A stretch of DNA of 64,000 nt from PALSA-612 sp963776375 (GTDB lineage: Bacteria > Actinomycetota > Thermoleophilia > Gaiellales > Gaiellaceae), in the NCBI GenBank assembly GCA_963776375.1, contig CAVZMF010000001.1, positions 496,001 through 560,000 on the forward strand. The letters run 5' to 3'. How positions within the stretch are numbered: the first letter of the stretch is position 1; every line of letters starts with the position of its first letter. Position numbers and translations under genes: made by a program. Of the stretch, positions 54,653 through 64,000 are shown in pieces. The notes below the pieces were generated by a model. That model worked only from the letters and a program-made list of their open reading frames with translations. It searched no databases and was not told the DNA's origin.

Positions 54653-55518
54653 TCAGCCCAGCCCGAGGAGCGCGGCCGCGTTCTCCTTCAGGATCAGCGG
54701 CCGCACCTCGTCCTTGAAGGGGGCCTGCTCGAAGTCGGCAAGCCAGCGGTCGGGCGTGATCAGCGGGAAGTCGGAGCCGAACAGCACCTTGGAACGAAGC
54801 TGCGTGTTCGCGTACTGGACGAGCTGGGGCGGGAAGTACTTCGGCGACCAGCCGGACAGGTCGATCCAGACGTTCGCCTTGTGCAGGCAGACCGAGATCG
54901 CCTCGTCCTGCCAGGGGAAGGACGGATGGGCAAGGACGATCCGTAGCTCCGGGAAGTCGGCAGCGACGTCGTCCAGGCACATCGGGTTCGAGTACTTGAG
55001 CAGCAGCCCGCCGCCGCCCGGGAGCCCGGTCCCGATGCCGCTGTGGCCCGAGTGGAAGAGCGCCGGCAGGCCGGCCTCGGCGATCACCTCGTAGAGCGGG
55101 TAGGCGGCGCGGTCGTTGGGGAAGAAGGCCTGCAGGTTGGGATGGAACTTGAAGCCCTTGACGCCGTGGTCGGCGATCAGGCGCCGGGCGCGCTCGACGG
55201 CGTCCGGCCGCGACGGGTCGACGCTCGCGAAGGCGAGGAGCACGTCCGGGTTCGCCGCCGCGCCCTCGGCGATCTCCTCGTTCGGGATCGGCGGCACGCC
55301 GCTCTGCGACTCCCAGTCGACGGTGAAGACGACCGCGGCCATGTTCCGCTCGCGGTAGTACTCCGCGACCTCGTCGACGGTGGGGAGCAGCGGGTCGCCC
55401 CCGAAGTACTTCGCGGCGGCCGCGCGGAGGTGCGCGCGGCATCGGGTCGTGCCCGGCGCGCGAGCGCTCGGTGTGCACGTGCACGTCGATCGCGGTCGAC
55501 GGAGGCGAGGTCGATCAC
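54653..55518 (-). CDS. amidohydrolase (amidohydrolase 2 family), two frameshifts near the start
   Basis: About 288 residues from GTG 55518, which overlaps the amidase stop (GTGA). The metal motif DVHVH is near the N-terminus; GVKGFKFHPNLQAFFPN, LFHSGHSG, IVLAHPSFPWQDEA and VLFGSDFPLITPDRWL are typical of the amidohydrolase 2 family (ACMSD-like TIM barrels). Two one-base insertions affect the first 40 codons. Such enzymes hydrolyse or decarboxylate cyclic and aromatic acids. Coupling to an amidase suggests a catabolic pair. Confidence 0.82.
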
Positions 55519-56861
55519 GGCGACACCGTATCGAGGCTGTCCTGGAGCGCACGCGCCTGCGGCGAGCAGATCCCACTCCGAGCCCGGAGCGCCGATCAGC
55601 GACACGCTCACCGGCAGCCCGCTGCGGCGCCCGACGCCGGACGGGAGCGCGACGGCCGGGAAGCCCGTCCAGTTCCAGTAGTGCGTCAGCGAGATCTCCG
55701 CGTAGTCGGTGAACGCCTTGTCGTAGCCGCTGCCGCGCGGGCGCGCGACGAGTCGGGACCGTCGGCTCGACGATCGCGTCGATCCGGTGCTCGGCGAGCC
55801 AGTCGACGCCAGACGGCGGTCGTCTCTGCCCGCCGGCTCTGCGCGGCGACGTACTCCTCGCCGGTCAGCGCGCGGTCGCTCGCGCGTGCTCGAGGAAGTC
55901 GCGGTCGACTGCCGGTAGCAGGTCGCGCCGGTCGTCGAAGCGCCGGTGGTAGGCGAGCATCTCGGCGCAGAAGAGGTCGAGGACCTCCGTGCCGAGGTCG
56001 AGCGGCGCCGGCGGAGGCGGCGGCTCGACGCGCTCGGCGTCGAGCGCCGCGAGCGCGGCCTCGAAGCCCGTCCGCGACGTCCGGGTCGAGGTCGCCGATG
56101 CGCGGCGAGACGGCGATCCGCCGGAGCGGCCGGCGCTCCGCCGGCGGCGCGACGCCCGCCATCGCCGCGAGCAGCGGCTCGCAGTCGCGCACCGCTGCGC
56201 GCCATCGGCCCGGCGTGGTCGAAGGATCGGGCAGAGCGGGACGATGCCGCGCATGCGGGACGAGCGCCGCGCGTCGGCTTGATCGTCGAGGTGCCGCACA
56301 TCGCCGACGGGATGCGCAGCGAGCCGGCGGTGTCCGTCCCGGTCGCGGCCGGAACCATGCGCGCCGCGAGCGCCGCCGCCGAGCCGCCGCTCGAGCCGCC
56401 GGCCGAGCGGTCGAGCGCCCACGGGTTGCCGACCTGGTCGGTCGTCCCGCCGGCCGCGAACTCGTGCGTGTGGACGTGGCCGAGCAGCACCATGCCCTCC
56501 GCGGCCAGCCGCGCCCACGCGTCGCAGTCGCGCTCCGGCACCTCGTCGAGCACGCGGCTCGAGGCCGTGAGCGGCTTTCCCGCGACGGCGTAGATGTCCT
56601 TGAGGCCGATCGGGATCCCGCAGAGCGGCGGCGCGTCGCCCGATGCGAGCCGCTCGTCGGCCCGGCGGCGGACGAGAGCGCGTCCTCCTCGTAGACGCGC
56701 ACCCATGCGTTGACCGAGGCCGGGTCGCCGTCGAAGCTGTGCTGCCCGTCGCGCTCGCGGATGCGGGCGAGGCAGGCGGAGACGAGCTCGCGCGACGAGA
56801 GCTCCCGGCGCCGCAGGGCCGACGACGCGTCCACGACGCCGAGATCGGCCGGGTCGCTCAC
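55515..56861 (-). CDS. amidase signature family enzyme, several frameshifts
   Basis: About 449 residues from GTG 56861. The Ser-Ser-Lys triad region is intact: Lys in CGIPIGLKDIYA, serines in AGGSSGGSAAA and TGTDTAGSLRIPSA. The C-terminal GFPAVALPSGVGRRSGLPV is also typical. Six or more frame changes split it between 55540 and 56700, with net length a multiple of three. Family members hydrolyse amides or act as GatA; the absence of gatB or gatC nearby favours a catabolic amidase. The amidohydrolase gene follows by a 4-base overlap. Confidence 0.78.
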
Positions 56862-56921
56862 CGCGCGATCATCGCACGACCCCCGTGGAACGCCGGGCGA
56901 GGAGCGTGTATACACGGGGCC

Positions 56922-58555
56922 ATGGCGCCCGGCACCGCCTCGCCGAGGACCGTTCGCGATGCCACCTTCGACGTCTTCCGCCGGCGCGGGCTCACGACCA
57001 TGTTCGCGAACCCCGGCTCGACCGAGGTGCCGTTCCTCGCCGGCCTCCCCGACGACCTCCGCTTCGTGCTCGGCCTCCACGAAGGCGCCGTGGTCGCGAT
57101 GGCGAGCGGGTACGCGATCGGCCGCGGCGAGCCGGCGCTCGTGCTCCTGCACACGACGGCCGGGCTGGGGACGGCGGTCAGCGGCCTCGCCACGGCGCGC
57201 GTGAACCGCGCGCCGCTCGTCGTCGTCGTCGGCCAGCAGGACCGGCGGCATCTGGCCTACGAGCCGTTCCTCGCCGGGCGGCTGGCCGGGCTGGCCGGCG
57301 AGTACCCGGTCTCGGTCGAGCAGCCGGCGCAGGCACAGGACGTGCCGGCAGCGATCGAGCGCGCCTACCACTCGGCGGCGACGCGGCGCGGGCCGGCGCT
57401 CGTGATCGTGCCGATGGGCGACTGGGAGGAAGCGGCGGACGAGGAGCGGGAGCCGGCGGCGGCGTACGGCTCGGTTCTGCGCGCGGCGGCGGCCGGGCCG
57501 GAGGCCGTGGACGCGCTCGCGAACTTTCTCAGCGAAGCGCGGTCGCCGGCGATCGTCGTCGGCGCGGGTGCGGACGACCCGGAGACCTGGGCCGCGCTCG
57601 TCGACCTGGCCCAGCGCCTCGGCGCGCCCGTCTTCCAGGAGCCCTTCGGCGCACGCGCGGGGTTCCCCCAGGACCATCCGCTCTATCGCGGCGTGCTGGC
57701 CGCCGACCGGCCGCGGCTCCGTGAGGCGCTCGCGCCGCACGACGCCGTGCTCGTCGTCGGCGCGCCCGTGTTCCGGCAGACGATCTTCGTCGCCGGCCGG
57801 TTCACCGAGCCGGGGACGCGGATCGCCCTCGTCGGCGACGACCCGGACGAGGCGCACCGCAGCCCGGCCGAGCTGACGGTGCTCGCGCCCCCGGCGGCGG
57901 TCTGCCGAGAGCTGGCCGCGCGCGTGCCCGCCCGCGACGCCCCACCGCCCGCGGCGAGGAGCCGTCCGGCGCCGCCCGCGCCGCCGGGACCGGGTGAGCC
58001 GCTGCTCGCGCTTCACGTCCTTCAGGCGCTCGCCGAGCGGCTTCCGCGCGAGGCGATCGTGCTCGAGGAGGCGCCGGTCGACCGGCCGGACATCCACGCC
58101 CGGCTGCCGGCCCGCGAGCCGCTCGGCTACCTGAGCGCCGCCCAGGGCGGGCTCGGCTTCGCCATGCCGGCGGCCGCGGGCCTGCGGATGGCGCTGCCCG
58201 ACCGGCCCGTCGTCGCGATCGTCGGCGACGGCTCGGCGCTCTACGGCGTCCACGCCTGCTGGAGCGCGGCGCACTACGGCGCCGGCGCCGCTCTGGATCG
58301 TCCTCTCGAACGGCGGCTACGTCGTCATGGACCGCCTCGCCGAGAAGCACGGAGGAGGAGCCTGGCCCTGGCCCGGCTTCGGCGAGGTCGAGGTGGCGAC
58401 GATCGCACGCGGCTTCGGCTGCCCGGCCCGGCGGATCACGATCGCACGAGGAGCTGCTGGCCGCGCTCGACGAGGTCGTGCCCACGCTCGCGACGCGCAC
58501 GGAGCCACTGCTGCTCGACGTCGCCGTCGCGCCCACGACGAGCTTCGCGCCTTGA
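56922..58555 (+). CDS. benzoylformate-decarboxylase-like TPP enzyme, two frameshifts
   Basis: About 544 residues from ATG 56922. FANPGSTEVPFLAGLPD and the catalytic Glu in LGLHEGAVVAMASGYA match benzoylformate decarboxylases; the TPP site GDGSALYG lies near residue 430. Two one-base insertions (near 58292 and 58441) disturb the last 90 residues. The likely reaction is decarboxylation of an aromatic or branched 2-keto acid to an aldehyde, and the zinc alcohol dehydrogenase at the right edge could act on that aldehyde. It is divergent from the amidase gene. Confidence 0.82.
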
Positions 58556-58585
58556 GTTCCGGCGAGAGTTCCCAATATCCGGAAC
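58556..58585. repeat. inverted repeat between decarboxylase and importer genes
   Basis: GTTCCGG (58556-58562) and CCGGAAC (58579-58585), 16 bases apart, begin immediately after the decarboxylase stop. This could be an operator (IclR-type sites can look like this) or part of a terminator. The following 140 bases up to 58725 should hold the importer promoter. Confidence 0.4.
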
Positions 58586-58724
58586 ACTGTCTTGCATAGA
58601 CGCCGCCCATGACCGAAGATGCACCCCTCCCGGCATGCCCCCGTCATGCTGCGGAAACGTGCCCGGTCAGACGGGACAGCGACTCATCGAGGAGCGGACT
58701 CCGCTCGAAGGAAGGAGGAGGTAT

Positions 58725-60063
58725 ATGAAGTTTCGGAGGGCAGCCTTCGCACTCGCAGTGCCGCTCGCGCTCGCGGGGGCGGCGATGCTGGCGACGGCAG
58801 CGAGCTCGCGCTCGACCGCGGCCCCGATCGGATCCGGCAAGCAGACTGCGAGGAACAGCGTCTGCGGCCTCGGGACCGGCAAGAAGGCGACCGGGCCGAC
58901 GATCAAGATCGGCGCCATCGCCACCAAGCAGCCGGGGACGGACTTCACCGACATCCCGAACATGGCCAAGGCCTACTTCGACTGCGTCAACGCGAACGGC
59001 GGGATCCACAACTACCGCATCCAGTACATCATCCAGACCGAGCAGACCGATGCCGCCCAGAACGCCGCGCTCGTGAGGAAGCTCGTCGCAGTCGAGCAAG
59101 GTGGTCGGGATGGTCGGCAACACGAGCCTCATCGAGTGCTCGATCAACCACAAGTACTACGAGCAGAAGGGCATCTACATGATCGGCTCGGGGATCGCGC
59201 CCGAGTGCTACTCGACGTCGCACATCGCGGCCGTGAACATGGGCCCGCGCTACAGCTCGGACGGGGCGGTCCAGTACGTGATCCGGGCGGGCGTGAACAA
59301 GATCGTCTTCGACCAGTCGAACGTCCCCGGCACCGACTACATCGTGGGCGGGCCGACCGCGGTCGCCAAAGCGGCCAAGGTACCGCTCGTCGGGTTCACC
59401 GACACCGTGCCGATCCAGGACGCGAACTCGGTCGCCCTCAAGCTCGTGCAGGCGGCGGGGCCGAACGGGGGCGTCGTCCTGAACTTCACGCCCGACCAGG
59501 CGCTCTTGATCCTCCAGGCCGTGCAGAAGCAGAACCTGACGAGCAAGGTCAAGGCGTGGGGCTGCTCGACGCCGTGCAACTCCGACTTCGTCGCAGCGGC
59601 GCTCGGAACGGCCTGGGACGGGATCTTCGGCGTCAACGCCGAGCTGAACCTGCCCAGCGCCCCCGGGCCGGACAGCAAGCTCTACCGGCAGCTCGCAGCG
59701 AAGGCCAAGCTCGCGTTCGGGCTCGGCAGCTTCAGCCAGATGGGCTTCGTCGAGGCGAGGATCGCCACTGCGGCGCTCCTGAACATGAAGCCCCCGTACA
59801 CGCTGAAGCGGGTGAACCAGGCGTTTGCGGGCGTGCGGAACTTCAAGACCGACATCCTCTGCAGCCCGTGGTACTTCGGGAACGTCCCGGCACATGTCCC
59901 CAACAACGTCGACCGGACGGTGACGCCGGACCACGGCAAGATGAAGGTCAAGGAGCCCTGCTTCAAGATCTCCGCTGCCGACCCGGACATCGCCAAGGTC
60001 CGCGTGATCGAGAAGCGGAACCCGGCACTGACCACGGGCAAGGCGTACCCGCTCCAGGGGTAG
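58725..60063 (+). CDS. LivK-type substrate-binding protein, one frameshift
   Basis: About 446 residues from ATG 58725 with GGAAGGAGGAGG upstream. The signal peptide (RRAAFALAVPLALAGAAML) has no lipobox Cys. TIKIGAIATKQPGTDFTD and VVGMVGNTSLIECSINHKYY show the periplasmic-binding fold of the branched-chain amino acid/aromatic acid type. One extra C near 59094 breaks the frame. It delivers substrate to the permease encoded by the next four genes; given the neighbours, an aromatic acid or amide is as likely as an amino acid. Confidence 0.85.
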
Positions 60064-60112
60064 AGGGTTAGGAGGCCAGATAGTCCAGAGAGAAGGGCGC
60101 TCGTAGAGTCCG

Positions 60113-61045
60113 ATGTTTCCGGGACACGAGGAGTTCTATCCGTACTTCGTCACCGGCCTGGCGCTGGGCGGCGTGTACGCGCTGTCAGGCGTCGGCATCG
60201 TCGTGCTCTATCGCGCGACCGGCGTGCTGAACCTCGCCACCGGCGCGATCGGAGCCATGGGCGCCCTGATCTCCTGGACGCTGATCAACCACACGTCGTT
60301 CCCCGACTGGGCGTCGTACCTCCTCTGCATGATCTTCGGAGGGCTCGTCACCCTCGCCTACGGGGTGCTGTTCGGGCCTCCGCTCGCGCGGCGCGACCCG
60401 CTCGTCAAGGCCGCGGGCACGCTCGGCCTCACGCTGATCCTGCTCGGACTGATGACCTACCTCTGGCCATCGTTCGGCCGGACCCAGCTCCTGCCGACCA
60501 GCGAGCCGGACTACAGCTACCACATCGGCTTTGCGAACGTCGACGTGACCTGGACGCAGATCATCGGGCTCGCGTTCGGCGTGCTCGTGACCGTTCTCGT
60601 CACGGCCTTCCTCCGCTTCACGAAGCTCGGCACGGCGATGCGGGCGCTGGCCGACGACCGCGAGATCACCTCGACGCTCGGCGTGCCGGTGCGGCGGGTC
60701 GAGGCGGCCGCCTGGCTCGGCTCCGGGCTGATCGCAGGCGCGGCCGGGCTCCTGCTCTCCGACCTCGCCGGGCTGGACTACGTCAACCTGACCTTCCTCG
60801 TCATCTCCTCGCTGGCGGCGGCGCTGATCGCGCAGCTGCGGTCACTCGTGGGGACCCTGCTGGCGGGCCTCGCCGTCGGCCTCTGCACGGCGCTCCTGAC
60901 GCCGATCATCCAGTGGCCCAGCGAGACGAACTACCAGTTCACCCTCTCGAGCTACCGGGGCGGGGCGCCGTTCGTGCTGGCGATCGCCGCCCTGCTCTTC
61001 CTCGCCCGCCGCCGCGTCGTCTCGGTCTCCCGGACGGACGGATAG
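60113..61045 (+). CDS. livH: LivH-type ABC permease
   Basis: 310 residues from ATG 60113, intact, with about eight hydrophobic segments. GVLNLATGAIGAMGALISW and the EAA-like loop RFTKLGTAMRALADDREITS followed by LGVPVRRVE are typical of LivH. It forms the membrane channel with LivM. It follows the binding-protein gene by 49 bases and is separated from livM by a strong palindrome. Confidence 0.9.
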   Translation: MFPGHEEFYPYFVTGLALGGVYALSGVGIVVLYRATGVLNLATGAIGAMGALISWTLINHTSFPDWASYLLCMIFGGLVTLAYGVLFGPPLARRDPLVKAAGTLGLTLILLGLMTYLWPSFGRTQLLPTSEPDYSYHIGFANVDVTWTQIIGLAFGVLVTVLVTAFLRFTKLGTAMRALADDREITSTLGVPVRRVEAAAWLGSGLIAGAAGLLLSDLAGLDYVNLTFLVISSLAAALIAQLRSLVGTLLAGLAVGLCTALLTPIIQWPSETNYQFTLSSYRGGAPFVLAIAALLFLARRRVVSVSRTDG

Positions 61046-61093
61046 TGCCCCGTCCAGCAATACATGCGGTCGGCGGCATTACTGGACGGGGCA
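61046..61093. repeat. long palindrome between livH and livM
   Basis: Arms TGCCCCGTCCAG (61046-61057) and CTGGACGGGGCA (61082-61093) match perfectly over 12 bp, with a 24-base interior in which further AAT/ATT pairing is possible. It starts on the base after the livH stop and ends 4 bases before the livM start. It could attenuate or process the operon mRNA, or be a REP-like element. I see no second copy in the window. Confidence 0.6.
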
Positions 61094-61097
61094 TTAG

Positions 61098-62199
61098 TTG
61101 AGCGCGGCCGGCGAGCCGAGCGCCGCTCGGGCCGTCCTCGCTCGGACGGGTATCAGCCTCGAGCGAGTAACCGCCGTGAGGGCCGCCGTCATCGCCGGCC
61201 TGCTCGCCTTCGTGCTGTTCGCGCTGCCGGCGCTGCTCAGCGCCTACTGGATCAAAGTGCTGACCGACGCGGCAATCTTCTCCGTCGTCGCCCTCGGGCT
61301 GAACCTGCTCTTCGGACGCGTCGGCCTCGTCTCGCTGGGGCAGATCGCGCTGCTCGCGATCGGCGGCTGGTTCGCGGCGCGGATGTTCTTCCTCACGGAC
61401 CTGCCCTTCCCGATCGTGCTCCTGCTCGCCGGGCTGTTCACCGCGGCCGATCGGCACGCTGGTCGGGTTGCCGGCGCTGCGGCTGAGCGGCGTGCACCTC
61501 GCCCTGATCACGCTGATGTTCGCGGGGCTGGTTTCAATCGTGGTGCCGACCACCAACTTCCCCAACGGTGGGGGCGGCTTCCTCGGATTTACGGGGTCGT
61601 CGTCCGGAGGTCTGGACATCCGGCGTCCGAGCATCGCCGAGGGGGACAGCGCCTACTTCCGCTACACGGTGATCGTCGCGGCGATCATGTTCCTGCTCGC
61701 CCTCGTGCACGTGGCCTCGAAGCCGGGCCGCGCCTGGGCGGCGATCCGGCAGAGCGAGCCGGCCGCGCTCGCCGCCGGCGTGAACATCACCCTGTACAAG
61801 CTCTACGCCTTTGCGCTGGCCTCGTTCATGGCCGGCGTGGCGGGGGGTCTCTACGGGGGCGACGTGCGCCAGCTCAGCAGCTTCCAGTTCTCCTCGGTGA
61901 AGACGATCGACTCGGTGACCCTGCTGGCGGTGGTGCTGATGGGTGGGATCTACAGCCTCTGGGGCGCCGTGATCGCGGGGCTGCTCCAGAAGCTTCTGCC
62001 TGCCCTGCTGAACGACTGGTTCGCCTTCTTCCAGAAGAACCCCGACTTCCTGCTCGTCCTGTTCGGGATCGGCATCCTCCAGGTGCTGGTGACCGCGCCG
62101 GAGGGGATCGTCACGCAGTTCCCGAGAGACATGCGCAATCTCGGCCGGCTGATCTCGCGCACGTGGTCGCGCGTCGCCGGGCGGAGCAGCGCGGCGTGA
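61098..62199 (+). CDS. livM: LivM-type ABC permease, one frameshift
   Basis: About 367 residues from TTG 61098. IFSVVALGLNLLFGRVGLVS followed by LGQIALLAIGGW and, later, AGVNITLYKLYAFALASFMA are LivM hallmarks. One extra G near 61455 separates helices 4 and 5; without it the protein reads LFTAAIGTLVGLPALRLSG. It overlaps the livG gene by 4 bases. Confidence 0.87.
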
Positions 62200-62912
62200 T
62201 CGAGGTCGACGGCCTGACCGTCCGCTTCGGCGGCGTCACCCCGCTCGACGGAATGACCGTCGTCTTCCCTCACGGCGCCTGCGGTCTGGTCGGACCGAAC
62301 GGCGCCGGCAAGACGACGTTCTTCAACGTCCTGAGCGGCTTCGTCAAGCCGAGGGCGGGAACCGTGCGCGCCTTCGGGGAGGACCTGCTGTCGATGGCCG
62401 ACTTCAAACGGGCCCGCTGGGGCCTGCGGCGGACCTTCCAGCAGGAGCAGGCGATCGCGAGGCTGTCGGTGTTCGAGAACGTGGCGATGATCCACGAGCA
62501 CTCGGGAGGCGGGCGCTCCTCGCGCCGCGACGCCGTCATGGAGGCGCTCGACTTCGCGGGGATCGAGGAGCTCGCGACGCAGAAGGTCGGCGTCCTCGGC
62601 GCAGGAGCGCGGCGGGCGGTGGAGCTCGCACGCGCCGTCGTCGGCAAGCCGCGCGTCGTGCTGCTGGACGAGCCGGCGGCCGGTCTTCCGGACGAGCAGA
62701 CCGAGCGCCTCGGCCGGCTGATCAAGGCCATCCCCGAGCACTACGGCGCGCTCGTGATCCTCGTCGACCACGACATGAGCCTGGTCTCGTCCTGCTGCGA
62801 GATGACCTCCGTGCTCGACTTCGGCAAGCTGATCGCCACGGGGCCGACCGCGGACGTGCTGCGGGACGAGCACGTGATCCGGGCCTACCTCGGTACGGAG
62901 GAGGCGCTGTGA
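62196..62912 (+). CDS. livG: LivG-type ABC ATPase
   Basis: 238 residues from GTG 62196. Walker A is GPNGAGKTT, Walker B VVLLDEPAAGLP, and the switch His is in ILVDHDMSLV. The signature motif is unusual: GVLGAGARRAVELARAVVG stands where LivG normally has L.YG.QR..E.ARAL; this may be natural variation or lower activity. It overlaps both neighbours by 4 bases. Confidence 0.88.
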   Translation: MIEVDGLTVRFGGVTPLDGMTVVFPHGACGLVGPNGAGKTTFFNVLSGFVKPRAGTVRAFGEDLLSMADFKRARWGLRRTFQQEQAIARLSVFENVAMIHEHSGGGRSSRRDAVMEALDFAGIEELATQKVGVLGAGARRAVELARAVVGKPRVVLLDEPAAGLPDEQTERLGRLIKAIPEHYGALVILVDHDMSLVSSCCEMTSVLDFGKLIATGPTADVLRDEHVIRAYLGTEEAL

Positions 62913-63670
62913 GCTCCCCGAACGGCGCCGGCCCCGAGCTGGTCCTCGAGCAGCTGTCCGTCACGCGCGGGGGGAGGCTGGTCGTCCGCGAGGTCTCCCT
63001 GCGGATCCCGCCGGGTGAGGTCACGACGCTGCTCGGCGCCAACGGCGCCGGCAAGTCCACGCTCGTGCTGGCGGTCGGCGGCGTGCTGCGCCCGAGCGGC
63101 GGGCGAGTCCTGCTCGGCGACGCCGAGCTCACCCGACGCTCGCCCGAGAAGATCCGCGCCGCCGGAGTGGCGATCGTCCCGGAGGGCAGGCGCCTGCTGC
63201 CGTCGCTGTCCATCGAGGACAACCTGCGCGTCGCGACCTACTCGCTGACGAAGGAGCAGCGGGAGGGCGGCATCGCCTACGCGCTCGAGCTCTTTCCGGA
63301 GCTCGAGAAGCGCTGGAGCTCCCCGGCGCGGCTGCTGTCGGGGGGCGAGCAGCAGATGCTCGTGCTCGCCCAGGCGCTCGTGTCCCGCCCGAGCATCCTG
63401 CTCGTCGACGAGCTCTCGCTCGGCCTCGCGCCCGTGGTCGTGCGTCGCCTCGTCCCCACGATCCAGTCCGTGGCGGAAGCCGGGGCCGGCGTGCTGCTCA
63501 TCGAGCAGTTCGCTCATCTCGCCCTCTCGCTGGCCAGGTCGGCGTACGTCCTCGACAACGGCCGCATCCGCTACGAGGGGACGGCCGAGGAGCTGAAGGA
63601 GCACCCGGACGTGCTCCACTCGGCCTACCTCTCCGGCGAGAAGGCCGCCGACCTACCCCCGGACGGCTGA
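62909..63670 (+). CDS. livF: LivF-type ABC ATPase
   Basis: 253 residues from GTG 62909. Walker A GANGAGKST, signature LLSGGEQQMLVLAQAL, Walker B ILLVDELSLGLAP and switch region VLLIEQFAHLAL are all normal. The C-terminus (YVLDNGRIRYEGTAEEL) is typical of LivF. It pairs with LivG to energise the importer. Confidence 0.92.
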   Translation: MSSPNGAGPELVLEQLSVTRGGRLVVREVSLRIPPGEVTTLLGANGAGKSTLVLAVGGVLRPSGGRVLLGDAELTRRSPEKIRAAGVAIVPEGRRLLPSLSIEDNLRVATYSLTKEQREGGIAYALELFPELEKRWSSPARLLSGGEQQMLVLAQALVSRPSILLVDELSLGLAPVVVRRLVPTIQSVAEAGAGVLLIEQFAHLALSLARSAYVLDNGRIRYEGTAEELKEHPDVLHSAYLSGEKAADLPPDG

Positions 63671-63673
63671 GCC

Positions 63674-64000
63674 GTGCGCGCGGCCGTCACCCGGAGCAGG
63701 GCGACGATGAGCGTCGTCGACGTCCCCGAGCCGGGCGAGCCCGGGCCCGGTGAGGTGATCGTCCGCCCGGAGGCAGTCGGGCTCTGCGGCTCGGACTTCC
63801 ACTACTTCCTCGGCGACATCGGCCTGGACGCGCAGCTCTACCCGCGCATCCAGGGCCACGAGGCCGCGGGCGTCCTCATGCAGGTCGGGCCCGAGTGCCC
63901 ACCGGGGCTGAGCGCGGGCGAGCGCGTCGCGATCTGGCCGCTCGGCTCGTGCGGCCACTGCTACCCGTGCCGCATCGGGCGGGCCAACGTCTGCGCGAAC
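63674..64000 (+). CDS. zinc-dependent alcohol dehydrogenase, N-terminal part
   Basis: The first 109 residues from GTG 63674, 3 bases after livF; the gene runs off the right edge. GLCGSDFHYF gives the catalytic-zinc Cys, GHEAAGVL the next His-Glu pair, and CGHCYPCRIGRANVC the four cysteines of the structural zinc. It belongs to the medium-chain alcohol/sugar dehydrogenase family. Its place in the operon suggests oxidation or reduction of the imported compound or of the aldehyde from the upstream decarboxylase. Confidence 0.85.
   Translation, partial: MRAAVTRSRATMSVVDVPEPGEPGPGEVIVRPEAVGLCGSDFHYFLGDIGLDAQLYPRIQGHEAAGVLMQVGPECPPGLSAGERVAIWPLGSCGHCYPCRIGRANVCAN

Overview
The window is high-GC actinobacterial DNA. 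Zinc-ribbon class III cyclase/ATPase regulators, a SARP fused to a solute-binding protein, DUF4389, DUF4386, DUF4239 and DUF2180 proteins, GTG/TTG starts and GTGA-type gene overlaps suggest a soil-type member of the Thermoleophilia (Gaiellales/Solirubrobacterales). This placement is inferred from gene content only. No rRNA, complete tRNA, CRISPR array or intact insertion sequence is visible.

Layout. 0-3.3 kb: hydrolase end, prepilin peptidase, geranylgeranyl-reductase-like flavoprotein, PPK2 kinase. 3.3-6.9 kb: an ECF41-type sigma factor, its epimerase partner and a divergent DHA2 exporter, each preceded by the same promoter (TGTCAC[A/C]-N16-CGTC). 7-15.5 kb: cupin, cyclase/ATPase regulator, then an overlapping phosphorelay operon (hybrid kinase, Hpt, receiver-cyclase). 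15.7-19 kb: membrane protein and a two-component pair whose kinase seems to start at CTG. 19-23.3 kb: a module framed by two copies of a hairpin-RBS-TTG leader, holding a winged-helix protein and a heavily frameshifted cyclase/ATPase. 23.3-27.9 kb: DehI-like remnant, a molybdopterin oxidoreductase/cytochrome b/CHRD operon and a divergent two-component system. 28-32.4 kb: secreted propeller, cation/proton antiporter, MarR regulator, secreted repeat protein. 32.5-37.5 kb: possible thiol/sulfur stress cluster (DUF2180, TauE/SafE exporter, DUF2892-MMPL fusion, ArsR, thioredoxin, OsmC). 37.5-44.5 kb: accessory region with three integrase tails, a tRNA-Ser(CGA) 3' half that looks like an att scar, a nucleotidyltransferase, a matrixin-like protease and small unknown genes. 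44.6-49.3 kb: DUF4239 pair, group 2 sigma-70 factor, MarR-exporter operon. 49.4-54.6 kb: a very large SARP-TM-propeller-SBP_bac_5 protein divergent from two secreted-protein genes, with four GAGAG repeats at exact 11-bp spacing between them. 54.6-64 kb: amidohydrolase, amidase, benzoylformate-decarboxylase-like enzyme, a LivKHMGF-type importer and the start of a zinc alcohol dehydrogenase, readable as uptake and breakdown of an aromatic or amide compound.

The most interesting system is the putative membrane-anchored SARP sensor with its array of SARP-like sites; the ECF41 regulon is second. Caution: many genes are interrupted by single-base shifts. Eight have a net length of +1, three of +2, and most junctions I could place are one-base insertions. 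Long-read sequencing error is the simplest explanation, so genes called broken here may be intact in the organism.
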